Shown here in pieces: positions 8,815-17,168 of a stretch of 64,000 nucleotides of DNA (positions are counted from its first letter, which is position 1; every line of letters starts with the position of its first letter). The notes under the pieces are model-generated. The model did not search any database. It was not told where the DNA came from and saw only the letters and a program-made list of their open reading frames with translations. A program made the translations under genes and the position numbers. The DNA is taken from contig JAPFFF010000012.1 of the NCBI GenBank assembly GCA_039105265.1, positions 4,526,001-4,590,000 of the forward strand, written 5' to 3'. This DNA comes from Tritrichomonas musculus. Taxonomy: Eukaryota > Parabasalia > Tritrichomonadida > Tritrichomonadidae.

Positions 8815-10203
8815 TCAAATAGGATCTAATCTATAACGAGGTAATATTTGAGTATTTCCTTTAAGATCTTGTATTAAATATTTACCATTTTGAAAACCTT
8901 TTACAAAAAATCTACCAGGTTGAGTTATTGATCGTCTTTTTTTAAGAGTGTCTTTATTATTATATACAATTACTTCTTGGTTTTCTTTTAAATTATAACC
9001 TTTTTGAGCAGAAACATTATAATTAGCTTGAGAAATACGTCTACAAATAAAAGTATATAAATCAGAATTATTTTGCATTTGACTCGGGGAAACATTCATA
9101 CCTGCATATTTTGACAAAGTTAAGTGTGGGGCATTATTATATTGAACAACTAATTCTTTTAATATTTCAGGGGAGATTTCTCTTTGAACTTCAAAAGCCA
9201 TATCTCTCAAAGTTCTAATAATTCTATCAACTATACCTAATGAAGAATGTAATGGACTAGTTGTTTGTTTTTCACCTGGTTTTCGTAAAAATGATGGATA
9301 ATGATAATCATCCATTCTATCAACAGGTTCCCATTTAATTCCATTTGAGTTTAAAAAATTAATTGTTTCTTCAGAACAAAAACCTTTTTCACCATCTCCG
9401 GTCAATATTTTAGGTTTCATTCCTTGTTGAAATAAAGTATTTAAAGCTTTTGTTATTGAAATAGATGTTTTTTGTCCAGCAGTCATAATTTTATTTATAT
9501 CACCAAAACATTCTCTACCTAAAGGAATTGCATATAAATATCGACTATTGGCTTCTATACAAATTAAGTACCCAACATTTTTTTCAAACATAATATCAAT
9601 TAAATAAGTACCAGGTTCACATAATTTATGTAAATAATATTTTTTATTCTTATTAGTTGGAAATTGTTTCTTTTGAACATAATCATCTTCAGAAACATAA
9701 TTTGGCTCAATAACTTTTTCAAATTGTTTTAATAATACATGTCTTTTATTTTTATTTCTAAATGCAATATCAGGGACATTTGTTTTACCTTTGAATTCAA
9801 CTATCATTCCTGGTTGTTCCATAATTTTTGTAATATATATTTCATACCATTCTTCCATAGTATATTTATCTTTACCTTTTTTCCATCCAGAGGTCAATTT
9901 TTCAAATTCAGGAAAAGTACGAATATTTTCATTATGTAAATTATTAATTACATGGTTCTCAATTTTTTCTTCAAAACTTAATTCATCATCAGGAATTTTT
10001 TCATCAGTGATTACAGGTAATGATTCAGATAATACTTTTCGAAATTCTGAATAAGCATTATAAATTTGTTCAAATTCATCATCAGTTACAAAATCTTTTT
10101 GATATCCTTTATAATTTCTTGCTTCATTTGGCATTATTAATTTCTTTTGATAAGCTTTCTTTTCTAAATAATTCATTAATTTTTCACCTTCTGACGATAA
10201 CAT
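8815..10203 (-). CDS. INT: Polinton integrase (retroviral-type, rve superfamily)
   Basis: 462 residues. It is expected to insert the element's DNA by DDE-type strand transfer in the nucleus. The catalytic core spans about residues 190-340. The first acidic motif lies in TYLIDIMFE (~201) and the second in LTGDGEKG (~268). The third region is GIVDRIIRTLRD (~324), a form typical of Polinton and related cellular integrases. The C-terminal ~50 residues (FFVKGFQNGKYLIQDLKG) resemble the SH3/chromo-like DNA-binding tail of integrases. The N-terminal 150 residues are helical and charged. It is divergent from the coiled-coil gene at 10261. Confidence 0.92.
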   Translation of the reverse strand: MLSSEGEKLMNYLEKKAYQKKLIMPNEARNYKGYQKDFVTDDEFEQIYNAYSEFRKVLSESLPVITDEKIPDDELSFEEKIENHVINNLHNENIRTFPEFEKLTSGWKKGKDKYTMEEWYEIYITKIMEQPGMIVEFKGKTNVPDIAFRNKNKRHVLLKQFEKVIEPNYVSEDDYVQKKQFPTNKNKKYYLHKLCEPGTYLIDIMFEKNVGYLICIEANSRYLYAIPLGRECFGDINKIMTAGQKTSISITKALNTLFQQGMKPKILTGDGEKGFCSEETINFLNSNGIKWEPVDRMDDYHYPSFLRKPGEKQTTSPLHSSLGIVDRIIRTLRDMAFEVQREISPEILKELVVQYNNAPHLTLSKYAGMNVSPSQMQNNSDLYTFICRRISQANYNVSAQKGYNLKENQEVIVYNNKDTLKKRRSITQPGRFFVKGFQNGKYLIQDLKGNTQILPRYRLDPI

Positions 10204-10220
10204 TTAAATTTCAATAAAGA

Positions 10221-10239
10221 GCGGTTTTGACAGACCATA
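10221..10239 (+). promoter_or_regulatory. CGGTTTTGACA box plus Inr
   Basis: GCGGTTTTGACAGACCATA precedes the gene at 10261. This is one of at least eight occurrences of CGGTTTTGACA followed within 2-5 bases by a CA initiator in the Polinton's replication block. Confidence 0.65.
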
Positions 10240-10260
10240 ATGTTATTTGTTTTCTTGATA

Positions 10261-10563
10261 ATGTCAGAAAGTGCACTTGTCTCTAAACAATTGGAAATAA
10301 AATTGAAAATGGTACTGAAACAAAAAGAAGATAATAATAATGAATTCAAAAAGTTTTGGGATGAAGTTCGTGAAAGAGAAGAAAGAGAAAAAAGAGAAAC
10401 ATCTGGATCAATGGGAGCAGTTTCTGATAATCCTAAAGTTTATCCAACGAAAGACCAAATCAAAAAGAAAGATGATGAATTTCGATTGGAAGCTGAAATA
10501 ATTAACCTGGAAATACAAATCTTGAAAAAGAAAATTGCTGAAGCAAGAATTGAAGAACTTTAA
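10261..10563 (+). CDS. Small coiled-coil protein
   Basis: 100 residues from the ATG at 10261. An in-frame ATG at 10240 exists but would sit only ~3 nt after the predicted transcription start, so the downstream one is preferred. The protein is Lys/Glu-rich with heptad-like spacing over nearly its whole length. It is the first of three consecutive small coiled-coil genes (10261, 10606, 11070) each with the same promoter box. No family is recognised. Confidence 0.65.
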   Translation: MSESALVSKQLEIKLKMVLKQKEDNNNEFKKFWDEVREREEREKRETSGSMGAVSDNPKVYPTKDQIKKKDDEFRLEAEIINLEIQILKKKIAEARIEEL

Positions 10564-10571
10564 ATAAAAAA

Positions 10572-10594
10572 GCAGTTTTGACACTTCACTTTTA
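10572..10594 (+). promoter_or_regulatory. CAGTTTTGACACTTCACTTTTA promoter
   Basis: This box is nearly identical, including the following TTTTTG, to the one at 11036-11057. Both put the Inr adenine about 19 nt upstream of the ATG, which indicates duplicated gene-plus-promoter units. Confidence 0.65.
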
Positions 10595-10605
10595 TTTTTG
10601 TATTC

Positions 10606-11028
10606 ATGTCTGCGATTGAAATACCTATCAGAAAATTGGAAGAAAAATTGGAGAGTCTTCGAAAAGAAAAATTGGAAACATGCAAGCAAATATTGAAAAT
10701 AGAAAGGAAGGCTCCATCTTCCATTGATGAGGATGGATTAATTATTTATGATGAATCCAAATTGTTTCAGGAAGACATAGAAGAATTGGAACGATTACGA
10801 AGAGAAAAAGAAAAACTCTGGAATCAAATAGAAGCAATGAATAGTTTCATTTCCGATATCAAAAGAAGCGAACAAATGCGAGTTAATTGTCAAAAAGCCT
10901 TCGAAATTGGGAAAAGAATAGGCATAATTGAATCTAAATATCCAGGAGATCTCTCAGCTTTGACTCCCGAAGAACGACAAGAATATGACCAATTACTAAA
11001 TGAATTTCAAGAACTTTTAAAATCTTAA
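10606..11028 (+). CDS. Coiled-coil protein
   Basis: 140 residues of almost continuous predicted coiled coil, with a short break around residue 40-50 (IDEDGLIIYDESK). The arrangement of helix, short acidic loop containing YD, then a LRREKEKL helix is shared with the downstream 65-residue protein, suggesting the two are paralogues of different length. Polinton gene of unknown function. Oligomerisation is the only inference the sequence supports. Confidence 0.75.
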   Translation: MSAIEIPIRKLEEKLESLRKEKLETCKQILKIERKAPSSIDEDGLIIYDESKLFQEDIEELERLRREKEKLWNQIEAMNSFISDIKRSEQMRVNCQKAFEIGKRIGIIESKYPGDLSALTPEERQEYDQLLNEFQELLKS

Positions 11029-11035
11029 ATAAAAA

Positions 11036-11057
11036 GCAGTTTTGACACTTCACTTTT
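11036..11057 (+). promoter_or_regulatory. CAGTTTTGACACTTCACTTTTA promoter
   Basis: Near-duplicate of the promoter at 10572-10594, with the ATG at 11070 about 19 nt after the Inr adenine. Confidence 0.65.
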
Positions 11058-11069
11058 ATTTTTGTTTTC

Positions 11070-11267
11070 ATGTCTAAATTGCAAGAAGCTTACGAGAAAT
11101 GGGATATCTTAGATGAACAAATAAATGACATCGAAAAAAAGGCAGGGATTATTGGTAATCAAAGGGTTTATGATGATAAAGATTTTAGAAAATTAATGGA
11201 TTTACGAAGAGAAAGAGACAAAGTAGAAAAAGAAATTGAACTTTTAAGAAAAGAATTAATTAAATAA
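11070..11267 (+). CDS. Small coiled-coil protein, paralogue of the preceding gene
   Basis: 65 residues. The order helix (YEKWDILDEQINDIEKK), short loop with VYDDKDF, then a second helix (LMDLRRERDKVEKEIELLRK) matches part of the 140-residue neighbour. Its stop lies a few bases from the convergent helicase gene's 3' end. Confidence 0.65.
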   Translation: MSKLQEAYEKWDILDEQINDIEKKAGIIGNQRVYDDKDFRKLMDLRRERDKVEKEIELLRKELIK

Positions 11268-11271
11268 AAAG

Positions 11272-12975
11272 TTACCTTAATCTATATTTCTTATCATTAT
11301 TATTGAATGAGCAGTATTGTAAAATTGTTTGATTAAAATCTTGATGAGTTTTGGGTCTGAAATTTTTTACTTTTGCCCATTTTTTAAATTCAAGCCAGGC
11401 ATCAAAAGCTACATAACCATTTCTGAATTTTTGGAAGTTTTCCTCAATAAATAATTTTTCAGGAGATTTTGAAAAGTTCATTAAATTCATTCTTGCCTCA
11501 GTTGTAGGAAATTGTGCTGGATAGAAATTTGATAAATCAACAGTCAAGAAAAAAGTAATTAAATTGTTTTTGAAATCTTGTGTCTTAATAAGATTACGTA
11601 AAGGTTGAAAATAGTCTTGACCTTTCATTGGATAACAATTTGTAACAACAAATCTTCTATCGTCTTCATCAATTCGAATAGGAGCAGGATTGTTTGTTAA
11701 GAAGATAAAATTGGCAACATTTTCTTTAGATTCAGTATTTCTATGTTTTCCTTCAATAGTAGCGAATCTTTCTGTGATTAACGTTTTTAATCTTTCATGT
11801 TGTTTAAGATATTTTCGATCGTTTTTATTATGATTTTCCTTTTCTGAACATACCAATAATTTTTTGTTTAAGATTTGGAAATTAAAATTGCTTGTAATAT
11901 TATCAAAGTTTGCATTTGGATCAGAATATTCACCTAATAATAAACAAAGAGTGTCCGTAAATGTATTTTTCCCACAACCCGGTTTACCAATAATAACTAA
12001 TGCAGTACCTGTTTTACCATCTGGATGTTGAAAAATAAATGAAATCCATTTAATGATATAATCATATAATTCTTGGTCAGAATTTGCAATAACTCTAAAA
12101 ATATGATCCAAATATGGTTGAATCACATTTTGTGTACAAAGAATTAATCTTGAATAAGGATACCAATGAAAATATGAAAAAATGTTTGGATCTTCGGAAT
12201 AGAATTTCATTGATTCATAAGTAATGAAATCCAAATTCTTCCCAAAGGAAACAACATCAAATGCAGTAATTGCTTTCTTTGTATTTTTACCAACTTTTGA
12301 ACACCCTAATTTAATATTTTTCAATATTGGTGCAAATTGAGTAGGATTTAACATTTCTAACGTATTTGATTGTTTAATTATGAAGATATTGTCTAGTTGA
12401 ATATAACAACAAACTTTTTTGAAATCAGTAAAGAAATCTCCAACACGAATTCCAGTAGAAGAATATTTTCTTTCATAATTCTTATCTTTAAATGAGATTA
12501 TTGAACAATTTTCACCAAAATCAATTTGAACAAATTGGTTAATTGTATTATTGAAATATTTCTCCCAAATAACATTTCTTTGAGATTCTGAGAGTGCATT
12601 CAAAATTGGGAAGATCCAATGATTTGAAACTTCTGGATGATTTTCTTGACTACCAATTGCTTGAAGATCTTGTTCAGAATTTTCTTGATTAGATAAGTAC
12701 CAATTTTTCACAATATTGTACAAATGGTTTGGATTAAATGGAGAACGAAATATATATTTGATAGAAGTTGTTAAATTTTCAAGTGTTGGTTCAAATAAAT
12801 TTAACAATCCAACAACATCATCAGGAAACAATTGAATGAGATTTGTATTTATTTCAAGATCACGATCATGAAACTCTTGACCTTGATATTGAGGAAAGAC
12901 ATTCTCATTTATATTTTCGATTTGTCTAGCTTCTGGAATTAAGAAATCATCAGAGAGGAGGGTTGGTTGATTCAT
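11272..12975 (-). CDS. SF3/D5-like DNA helicase
   Basis: 567 residues from the ATG at 12975, which directly follows the promoter. An open frame extends nine codons upstream without ATG. The C-terminal half carries an AAA+/superfamily 3 helicase core. Walker A is IIGKPGCGKNTF (~328), a Walker B-like strand is NKKLLVCSEKEN, and a motif C-like stretch FIFLTNNPAPIRIDEDDRRF lies at ~423. This matches the poxvirus D5/phage P4-type helicases of many nucleocytoplasmic viruses and Polinton-like viruses. The N-terminal ~230 residues may be a degenerate primase or adaptor region, but I see no clear primase motif. It probably unwinds DNA for element replication together with polymerase B. Confidence 0.85.
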   Translation of the reverse strand: MNQPTLLSDDFLIPEARQIENINENVFPQYQGQEFHDRDLEINTNLIQLFPDDVVGLLNLFEPTLENLTTSIKYIFRSPFNPNHLYNIVKNWYLSNQENSEQDLQAIGSQENHPEVSNHWIFPILNALSESQRNVIWEKYFNNTINQFVQIDFGENCSIISFKDKNYERKYSSTGIRVGDFFTDFKKVCCYIQLDNIFIIKQSNTLEMLNPTQFAPILKNIKLGCSKVGKNTKKAITAFDVVSFGKNLDFITYESMKFYSEDPNIFSYFHWYPYSRLILCTQNVIQPYLDHIFRVIANSDQELYDYIIKWISFIFQHPDGKTGTALVIIGKPGCGKNTFTDTLCLLLGEYSDPNANFDNITSNFNFQILNKKLLVCSEKENHNKNDRKYLKQHERLKTLITERFATIEGKHRNTESKENVANFIFLTNNPAPIRIDEDDRRFVVTNCYPMKGQDYFQPLRNLIKTQDFKNNLITFFLTVDLSNFYPAQFPTTEARMNLMNFSKSPEKLFIEENFQKFRNGYVAFDAWLEFKKWAKVKNFRPKTHQDFNQTILQYCSFNNNDKKYRLR

Positions 12976-12987
12976 CGATACAAAAAT

Positions 12988-13008
12988 AAAAGTGACTGTC
13001 AAAACCGT
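12988..13008 (-). promoter_or_regulatory. Helicase promoter (AACGGTTTTGACAGTCACTTTT on the minus strand)
   Basis: On the minus strand the box AACGGTTTTGACA is followed by the Inr TCACTTTT, ~15-20 nt before the helicase ATG. On the plus strand the same AACCGTTATTCATTTTTT region serves the gene starting at 13026, so the site is bidirectional. Confidence 0.7.
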
Positions 13009-13025
13009 TATTCATTTTTTAATTA

Positions 13026-13657
13026 ATGTCAAGTGATAATGAATTACCTCTACACTATTCAACTGGGGGTTCACCTCAATATCAATTATCACCAAACATG
13101 CAAAATTTAAATAATAGTTTTCAAAACTTTGTTGTCAATAATGAAATTGATGATTGGGAAATAGACCGTAATTTTAATGAACCTCAACCAATAAATACAT
13201 CAACGTCTCCAAATGAAGAAGAATTTTATGCAGGAATCAATCAAAAGTAGTAGAAGAACATCCAGCAAATCCAAACCGTGATTTTAATGAACCTCAATCA
13301 ACGTCTCCAAATGAAGAAGAATTTTATGCAGGAATCAATCAAATTGTAGAAAAACAATTAGAAGAACATCCAGCAAATCCAAACCGTCATGGAAATCCAA
13401 GACCTCCAAACCCACAAGATGTATTTGGAAAAAGTTATCATGACCGAGATGATTTCGGGAACTTTTTGAAAATTCTTGAAAAAAGAGAATATCCATCAGA
13501 CGAAATTATAAATTTGTACAATCAATTTTTTCACACAAATATTACTCGTCACGGATTCGGTCATCTCAATGACGTAAAAGAAAATTTTACAGCAAAAAGA
13601 AAAAATTTTGGTGGAATTCAAAAAACTTGGTATAAAAGAAAAAATAAAGTACTTTAA
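13026..13657 (+). pseudogene. Small Polinton gene region, looks broken
   Basis: Coding-like plus-strand DNA rich in Asn, Pro and Gln codons, preceded by a good promoter (CCGTTATTCATTTTTTAATTAATG). The region does not read as one continuous gene and looks broken, with about one break. The content is mostly low-complexity at the start and more ordinary (Phe/His/Lys-rich) near the end. No family is recognised. Confidence 0.5.
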
Positions 13658-13704
13658 AGAACTTCAAAGAACTTCAAAGTACTTCAAAGAACTTTAAAGT
13701 ACTT
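13647..13704. repeat. Tandem ~10-bp repeats (AAAGWACTTC)
   Basis: About five or six imperfect copies of aaagaacttc/aaagtacttt in a row just after the preceding gene region and upstream of the next promoter. The repeat is partly palindromic (aagtactt), so it could bind a protein, but nothing more can be said. Confidence 0.55.
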
Positions 13705-13779
13705 CTCAAAAAATTTTCACTCACAAAAAGTTTAATAAAAATTTTAATTTAAAAAGTTCATTTTATATCACTTTTTACA

Positions 13780-14121
13780 ATGAGCTGCTGTAAATGTTGT
13801 CTGAAATGGTTCTTCAAAATAACAATAATTCTATGCATCCTGATATTCATTATTGCGATTCTGGCTGCGGCTGAGGAAGAAGATGAAGAAAGAAAAAGGA
13901 GAGAGCAAGAAAGTCGAGGCACATCAACAACTCAAAATTATGTTGAAACAATTTATGTCCAAGATCCAGAACCATATTATACGAACGATTTAGATGATTA
14001 TTCATGGGGAGGTTATCGGTCATCATCATCTCGATCAAGAAAAAAATCTAGAAATTCTAGAACTCCAAAAAAGAAAACAACAAGCAGAAAACGAAAAACT
14101 GGAGGTCGTCGTAGACGATAA
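13780..14121 (+). CDS. Small membrane protein with strongly basic tail
   Basis: 113 residues. A Cys-rich start (MSCCKCCLKW) leads into one transmembrane segment (about 10-31, FFKITIILCILIFIIAIL). An acidic stretch and a Tyr-rich segment follow, then a C-terminal tail of ~35 residues made almost entirely of Ser, Arg, Lys and Gly. The tail resembles viral DNA-binding tails, so the protein could link a membrane to the genome. This is inference. The Inr is TCACTTTTT, about nine nt before the ATG. Confidence 0.75.
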   Translation: MSCCKCCLKWFFKITIILCILIFIIAILAAAEEEDEERKRREQESRGTSTTQNYVETIYVQDPEPYYTNDLDDYSWGGYRSSSSRSRKKSRNSRTPKKKTTSRKRKTGGRRRR

Positions 14122-14136
14122 TTTTAATTCAAAAAG

Positions 14137-14424
14137 TTAAAAATTTAAATTTTTATTAAAGATTTTATCTTCTAATTTTTGTTGATATTTTTGGAGATCA
14201 TCATGAAATTTTTTTCGTAGAGCAGTTAAATTTTTCATTATTTTTTCGAATTTTTGTTTTTTCATTTCCAGACGGTCAATATCTCTTTTGATTCGTGAAG
14301 CATAAGAATTTAGAGACTGGATTTTATCTATTTGTTCCATAAGTTGTCTTTCTTCATTATGACATTTCTCTTTTTTGAAAGACATCCACAAAATCAACAA
14401 AATGATGATCATGAACAATCTCAT
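14137..14424 (-). CDS. Membrane-anchored coiled-coil protein
   Basis: 95 residues. An N-terminal hydrophobic segment (MRLFMIIILLILWMSF) looks like a signal anchor and is followed by a Lys/Glu-rich coiled coil to the end. It is divergent from the gene at 14477, sharing a promoter region with two AACGG sites in opposite orientation. Confidence 0.7.
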   Translation of the reverse strand: MRLFMIIILLILWMSFKKEKCHNEERQLMEQIDKIQSLNSYASRIKRDIDRLEMKKQKFEKIMKNLTALRKKFHDDLQKYQQKLEDKIFNKNLNF

Positions 14425-14476
14425 AAATAAAAATGAAAACCGTTAGAACGGTTATTCAAAAAGTTCATTTTTTTAA
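14425..14476. promoter_or_regulatory. Bidirectional promoter with paired AACGG sites
   Basis: The 52-bp spacer contains AACCGTT-type sites in both orientations (aaaaccgttagaacggttattc). A TCATTTTTATTT Inr lies on the minus strand and TTCATTTTTTTAA on the plus strand, each directly upstream of an ATG. Confidence 0.65.
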
Positions 14477-14740
14477 ATGCAGGGCCAACAAAGTTTACCT
14501 AGTGAAAAACAAAAAGAATTAATAAATTTATTAAAATTCACTAGAGGTGAAATTGAAAAAACTTGTGATCAAATGATCAAAATGACTGAGGAATTCTTTG
14601 ATCAAGAAATTGATTTAAAAAATGATTCTCGTCCAGAGAGACAAGAACAATTACATTCTTTACTAATAACAGTTGGGATTTTAGCAACTTCCAACAGAGA
14701 GAATTTCCAAAAATTGGAAGAAACGTTAAAGAATAAATAA
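14477..14740 (+). CDS. Small helical protein, unknown function
   Basis: 87 residues, predicted helical and coiled-coil-like, with Gln/Glu/Lys-rich termini and a hydrophobic LLITVGILAT stretch near residues 57-70. The stop overlaps a TAAATAAA motif of the kind used as trichomonad poly(A) signal. Polinton gene with no recognised family. Confidence 0.65.
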   Translation: MQGQQSLPSEKQKELINLLKFTRGEIEKTCDQMIKMTEEFFDQEIDLKNDSRPERQEQLHSLLITVGILATSNRENFQKLEETLKNK

Positions 14741-14775
14741 ACATAACCGTTTTTTAACCGCTTTCATTTTTATTT

Positions 14776-15036
14776 ATGACTGTTACTGAACAAGACCTTG
14801 AATTAGAATTTAGAAAATTGTTCAAAAATGATATCGTGTCTGATTTCCGACATTTAAAGTTATTTTTCATGTTCAAATTAAATGTTATGATCAATGATCT
14901 TGAAAATAACAATCTTGATCGATTTAAGAAAGAAGTTCATAACACACCATTTGTTTTCACAACAATGATTGAACATGATTTCTTTAATAAGATTCAAATC
15001 TACAATTCAAGAGAGAAAATTTTAACTACTCCTTAA
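14776..15036 (+). CDS. Small acidic protein, unknown function
   Basis: 86 residues starting right after CCGCTTTCATTTTTATTT. It looks helical, with a Phe-rich middle (FRHLKLFFMFKLNVMINDLE). No family is recognised. It is convergent with the membrane protein gene at 15072. Confidence 0.65.
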   Translation: MTVTEQDLELEFRKLFKNDIVSDFRHLKLFFMFKLNVMINDLENNNLDRFKKEVHNTPFVFTTMIEHDFFNKIQIYNSREKILTTP

Positions 15037-15071
15037 TAAATAAAAAAGATTAAATTTGTTTATTTAATTTT

Positions 15072-16403
15072 TTAAAGTCCAACTGAGTCAGAGTCTGAAT
15101 GAAAATTTTCAGTTTGAAATTTGGTTTGATTTTTGTAAAAGATAATTCCAAGAGCAAGAATCATGAGAATTAGTAATGGAATAGATACAGATAAACCTAT
15201 TATTTTTGATACATTCTTTTGTTCAATATCTGATGGAGAGAATTGATATGAGAAATTGAAAAGATAGGATTCAGAGAATTGATCTGATATAGTGAATTGA
15301 AAAGATGGACTAAATGATGGACTAAATGTTGGAGATAAAGATGGGAACGATTTGTTGGTGAAAAGATGGGCGAATGTTGGAGATAAAGATGGACTAAATG
15401 TTGGAGATAAAGATGGACTAAATGATAGAGATAAAGATGGTGAACGTGATGGTGAAATTGATGGGCGAAATGTTGGTGAACGTGATGGTGAAAGAGATGG
15501 GCTAAATGTTGGAGATAAAGATGGGCGAAATGTTGGTGAACGTGATGGTGATAGAGATGGGCTAAATGTTGGTGAACGTGATGGATTTAATGATTCATTT
15601 CTTAAATATGCAATACCTCGAAATTGGATGCATGTACTAGGTTGAACATTAATAATAATATTTGTTAGCATTTGGGGAAATTCATTTGATTCAAAAACAA
15701 TTATCCAATCTTGTGCGATCTCGGATCTTTCATTGATGAGATAATTTTGAGAATTCCATAAAAGTTCTGCCTCACCATGCCAGGTATGAATTTTACCAAT
15801 TATCCAAAATTTCCAGGCAGTAAATGATTGTTTAAGCGTTAACTTGTTTGCTAATCCTGAATTTGTCCAACATTCTAAGTCATCATTCGGTATATCAGAA
15901 TCCCATTTACCATTAACAATTTCCCAATCAAAACAAGAAATCCATTCAGCATTATCAGGTATTCCTTCAATTGCTGGAGATAAAGATTCCTGTCTTAAAT
16001 ATGCAATACCTCGAAATTGGATGCTTCTATGTTGTTGAACATTAATAATAATATTTGTTAGCATTAGGGGAAATTCATTTGATTCAAAAACAATTATCCA
16101 ATCTTGTTCATCGTTGGAATATTCATTGATGAGATATTTTTGAGAATTCCATAAAAGTTCGGCCTCATCATGACGGGTAGAAATTTTTCCTATGATCCAA
16201 AATTTCCTGGCAGTAAATGATTGTTTAAGTGTTAAATTGTTTGTTGTTGCATAATTTGTCCAACATGATAAGTCATCATTTGGTATAACTGATTTCCATT
16301 CTCCATTAACAATTTCCCAATCAAAACAAGAAATCCATTCAGCATCATCAGGTATTCCTTCAATTGATGGGCGATTAATGAGTATCAAAAAGATAACGAA
16401 CAT
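15072..16403 (-). CDS. Type I membrane protein with duplicated ectodomain and SPS repeats
   Basis: 443 residues. A short N-terminal hydrophobic segment (MFVIFLILIN) is a likely signal peptide. Two ~125-residue domains follow, about 75% identical by eye, each starting IEGIPD and AEWISCFDWEIVNG. They contain conserved Cys and Trp residues and end in an IQFRGIAYLR strand. A ~110-residue stalk is built of SPS/SPTF units. It is followed by one transmembrane helix (about 400-422, IIGLSVSIPLLILMILAL) and a short cytoplasmic tail. Such an architecture fits a surface adhesin or a virion attachment protein. Origin from a host surface gene is possible. It is divergent from the gene at 16455. Confidence 0.85.
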   Translation of the reverse strand: MFVIFLILINRPSIEGIPDDAEWISCFDWEIVNGEWKSVIPNDDLSCWTNYATTNNLTLKQSFTARKFWIIGKISTRHDEAELLWNSQKYLINEYSNDEQDWIIVFESNEFPLMLTNIIINVQQHRSIQFRGIAYLRQESLSPAIEGIPDNAEWISCFDWEIVNGKWDSDIPNDDLECWTNSGLANKLTLKQSFTAWKFWIIGKIHTWHGEAELLWNSQNYLINERSEIAQDWIIVFESNEFPQMLTNIIINVQPSTCIQFRGIAYLRNESLNPSRSPTFSPSLSPSRSPTFRPSLSPTFSPSLSPSRSPTFRPSISPSRSPSLSLSFSPSLSPTFSPSLSPTFAHLFTNKSFPSLSPTFSPSFSPSFQFTISDQFSESYLFNFSYQFSPSDIEQKNVSKIIGLSVSIPLLILMILALGIIFYKNQTKFQTENFHSDSDSVGL

Positions 16404-16454
16404 TTAATAAAAATGAAAGCGGTTAAAACGGTTATGTCAGACCATTTTTTATTA
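16404..16454. promoter_or_regulatory. Bidirectional promoter (GCGGTTAAAACGGTTATGTCAGACCATTTTTT)
   Basis: The plus strand reads AACGGTTATGTCAGACCATTTTTTATTA and then ATG. The minus strand reads AACCGCTTTCATTTTTATTAA and then the ATG of the membrane protein. The plus-strand box sets the start at 16455, not at the in-frame ATG at 16413 that lies upstream of the Inr. Confidence 0.65.
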
Positions 16455-16826
16455 ATGAAGTCTTGGTACGGTGACTATTCAAAAGAAGATATTGATGAGA
16501 CTGTGAAAGAAATGGAAAAAGAAGAGGAAGAAGACGATCCAAAAGAGTCCATAACTGATTACATAGATGACGCAAAACGTCATAATGCTCATTTAAAACT
16601 GGAAATTCGCAGCTTGGATAGGACAGTGGAAGATTATCAAGCAATGAGTTCATGTCTTCAAGAAACTCTTGAATATCATCTCAAATTCGAAAAGAAAGTT
16701 CGAAATTATCGCAAAGCTCTCATTCTCAAAATGCGTGAAGTTTTGGATATTTTCGTTCACATGACTGACAAAAATGAATTAGAACCAAAATTGATCGAAC
16801 TTAATAAATTCATTAACAAAGGTTAA
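16455..16826 (+). CDS. Coiled-coil protein, unknown function
   Basis: 123 residues from the ATG after the Inr. It has an acidic first third (KEMEKEEEEDDPKE) followed by helices with heptad spacing. Polinton gene with no recognised family. Confidence 0.7.
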   Translation: MKSWYGDYSKEDIDETVKEMEKEEEEDDPKESITDYIDDAKRHNAHLKLEIRSLDRTVEDYQAMSSCLQETLEYHLKFEKKVRNYRKALILKMREVLDIFVHMTDKNELEPKLIELNKFINKG

Positions 16827-16842
16827 ATAAAGAAATAATTTT

Positions 16843-17130
16843 TTACTCTTTCAATATGACTGATAATTTTATTTTTTTCGGTGTGGTTGATTTTTTTTGT
16901 TCGATGAAGTTGATTAAGGTTTGAGTGTTTTGAATTACTTCAGCTTTTTTGGATTCATATTTTTGTTTCTCTTTCTCTAATTCCTCTAGGAAACTTTCAT
17001 AATCAGGATCATTCTTTAATGACAGAATCTCTATTTCAAATTCTTCAACACTATGTATTTGTCTAATTAATTCATCAATTGAACTATTCAAATTTTCTTT
17101 GAGTAGATTCAAACTATGAGTAGGCAACAT
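16843..17130 (-). CDS. Small coiled-coil protein
   Basis: 95 residues, almost wholly predicted coiled coil with a basic C-terminus (KKSTTPKKIKLSV). It is divergent from the gene at 17169 with a spacer of fewer than 40 bp, so the two share a promoter. Confidence 0.65.
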   Translation of the reverse strand: MLPTHSLNLLKENLNSSIDELIRQIHSVEEFEIEILSLKNDPDYESFLEELEKEKQKYESKKAEVIQNTQTLINFIEQKKSTTPKKIKLSVILKE

Positions 17131-17168
17131 TTAAAAAAATGAATAACGGTTTTGACACTTCACTTTTT
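17131..17168. promoter_or_regulatory. Bidirectional promoter AACGGTTTTGACACTTCACTTTTT
   Basis: The plus strand has the canonical AACGGTTTTGACAC box with Inr TTCACTTTTT immediately before the ATG at 17169. The minus strand has AACCGTTATTCATTTTTTTAA before the ATG at 17130. An upstream in-frame ATG at 17139 lies inside the promoter and is rejected as a start. Confidence 0.7.

Noticed and set aside
15352-15645. 97-codon plus-strand frame with NVGDKDG/ERDG repeats
   Set aside because: It is the antisense reading of the SPS-repeat stalk of the minus-strand membrane protein, not a gene of its own.
16413-16454. Upstream ATG for the gene at 16455 (also 17139 for the gene at 17169)
   Set aside because: These ATGs lie upstream of or within the predicted initiator and so should not be in the mRNA.
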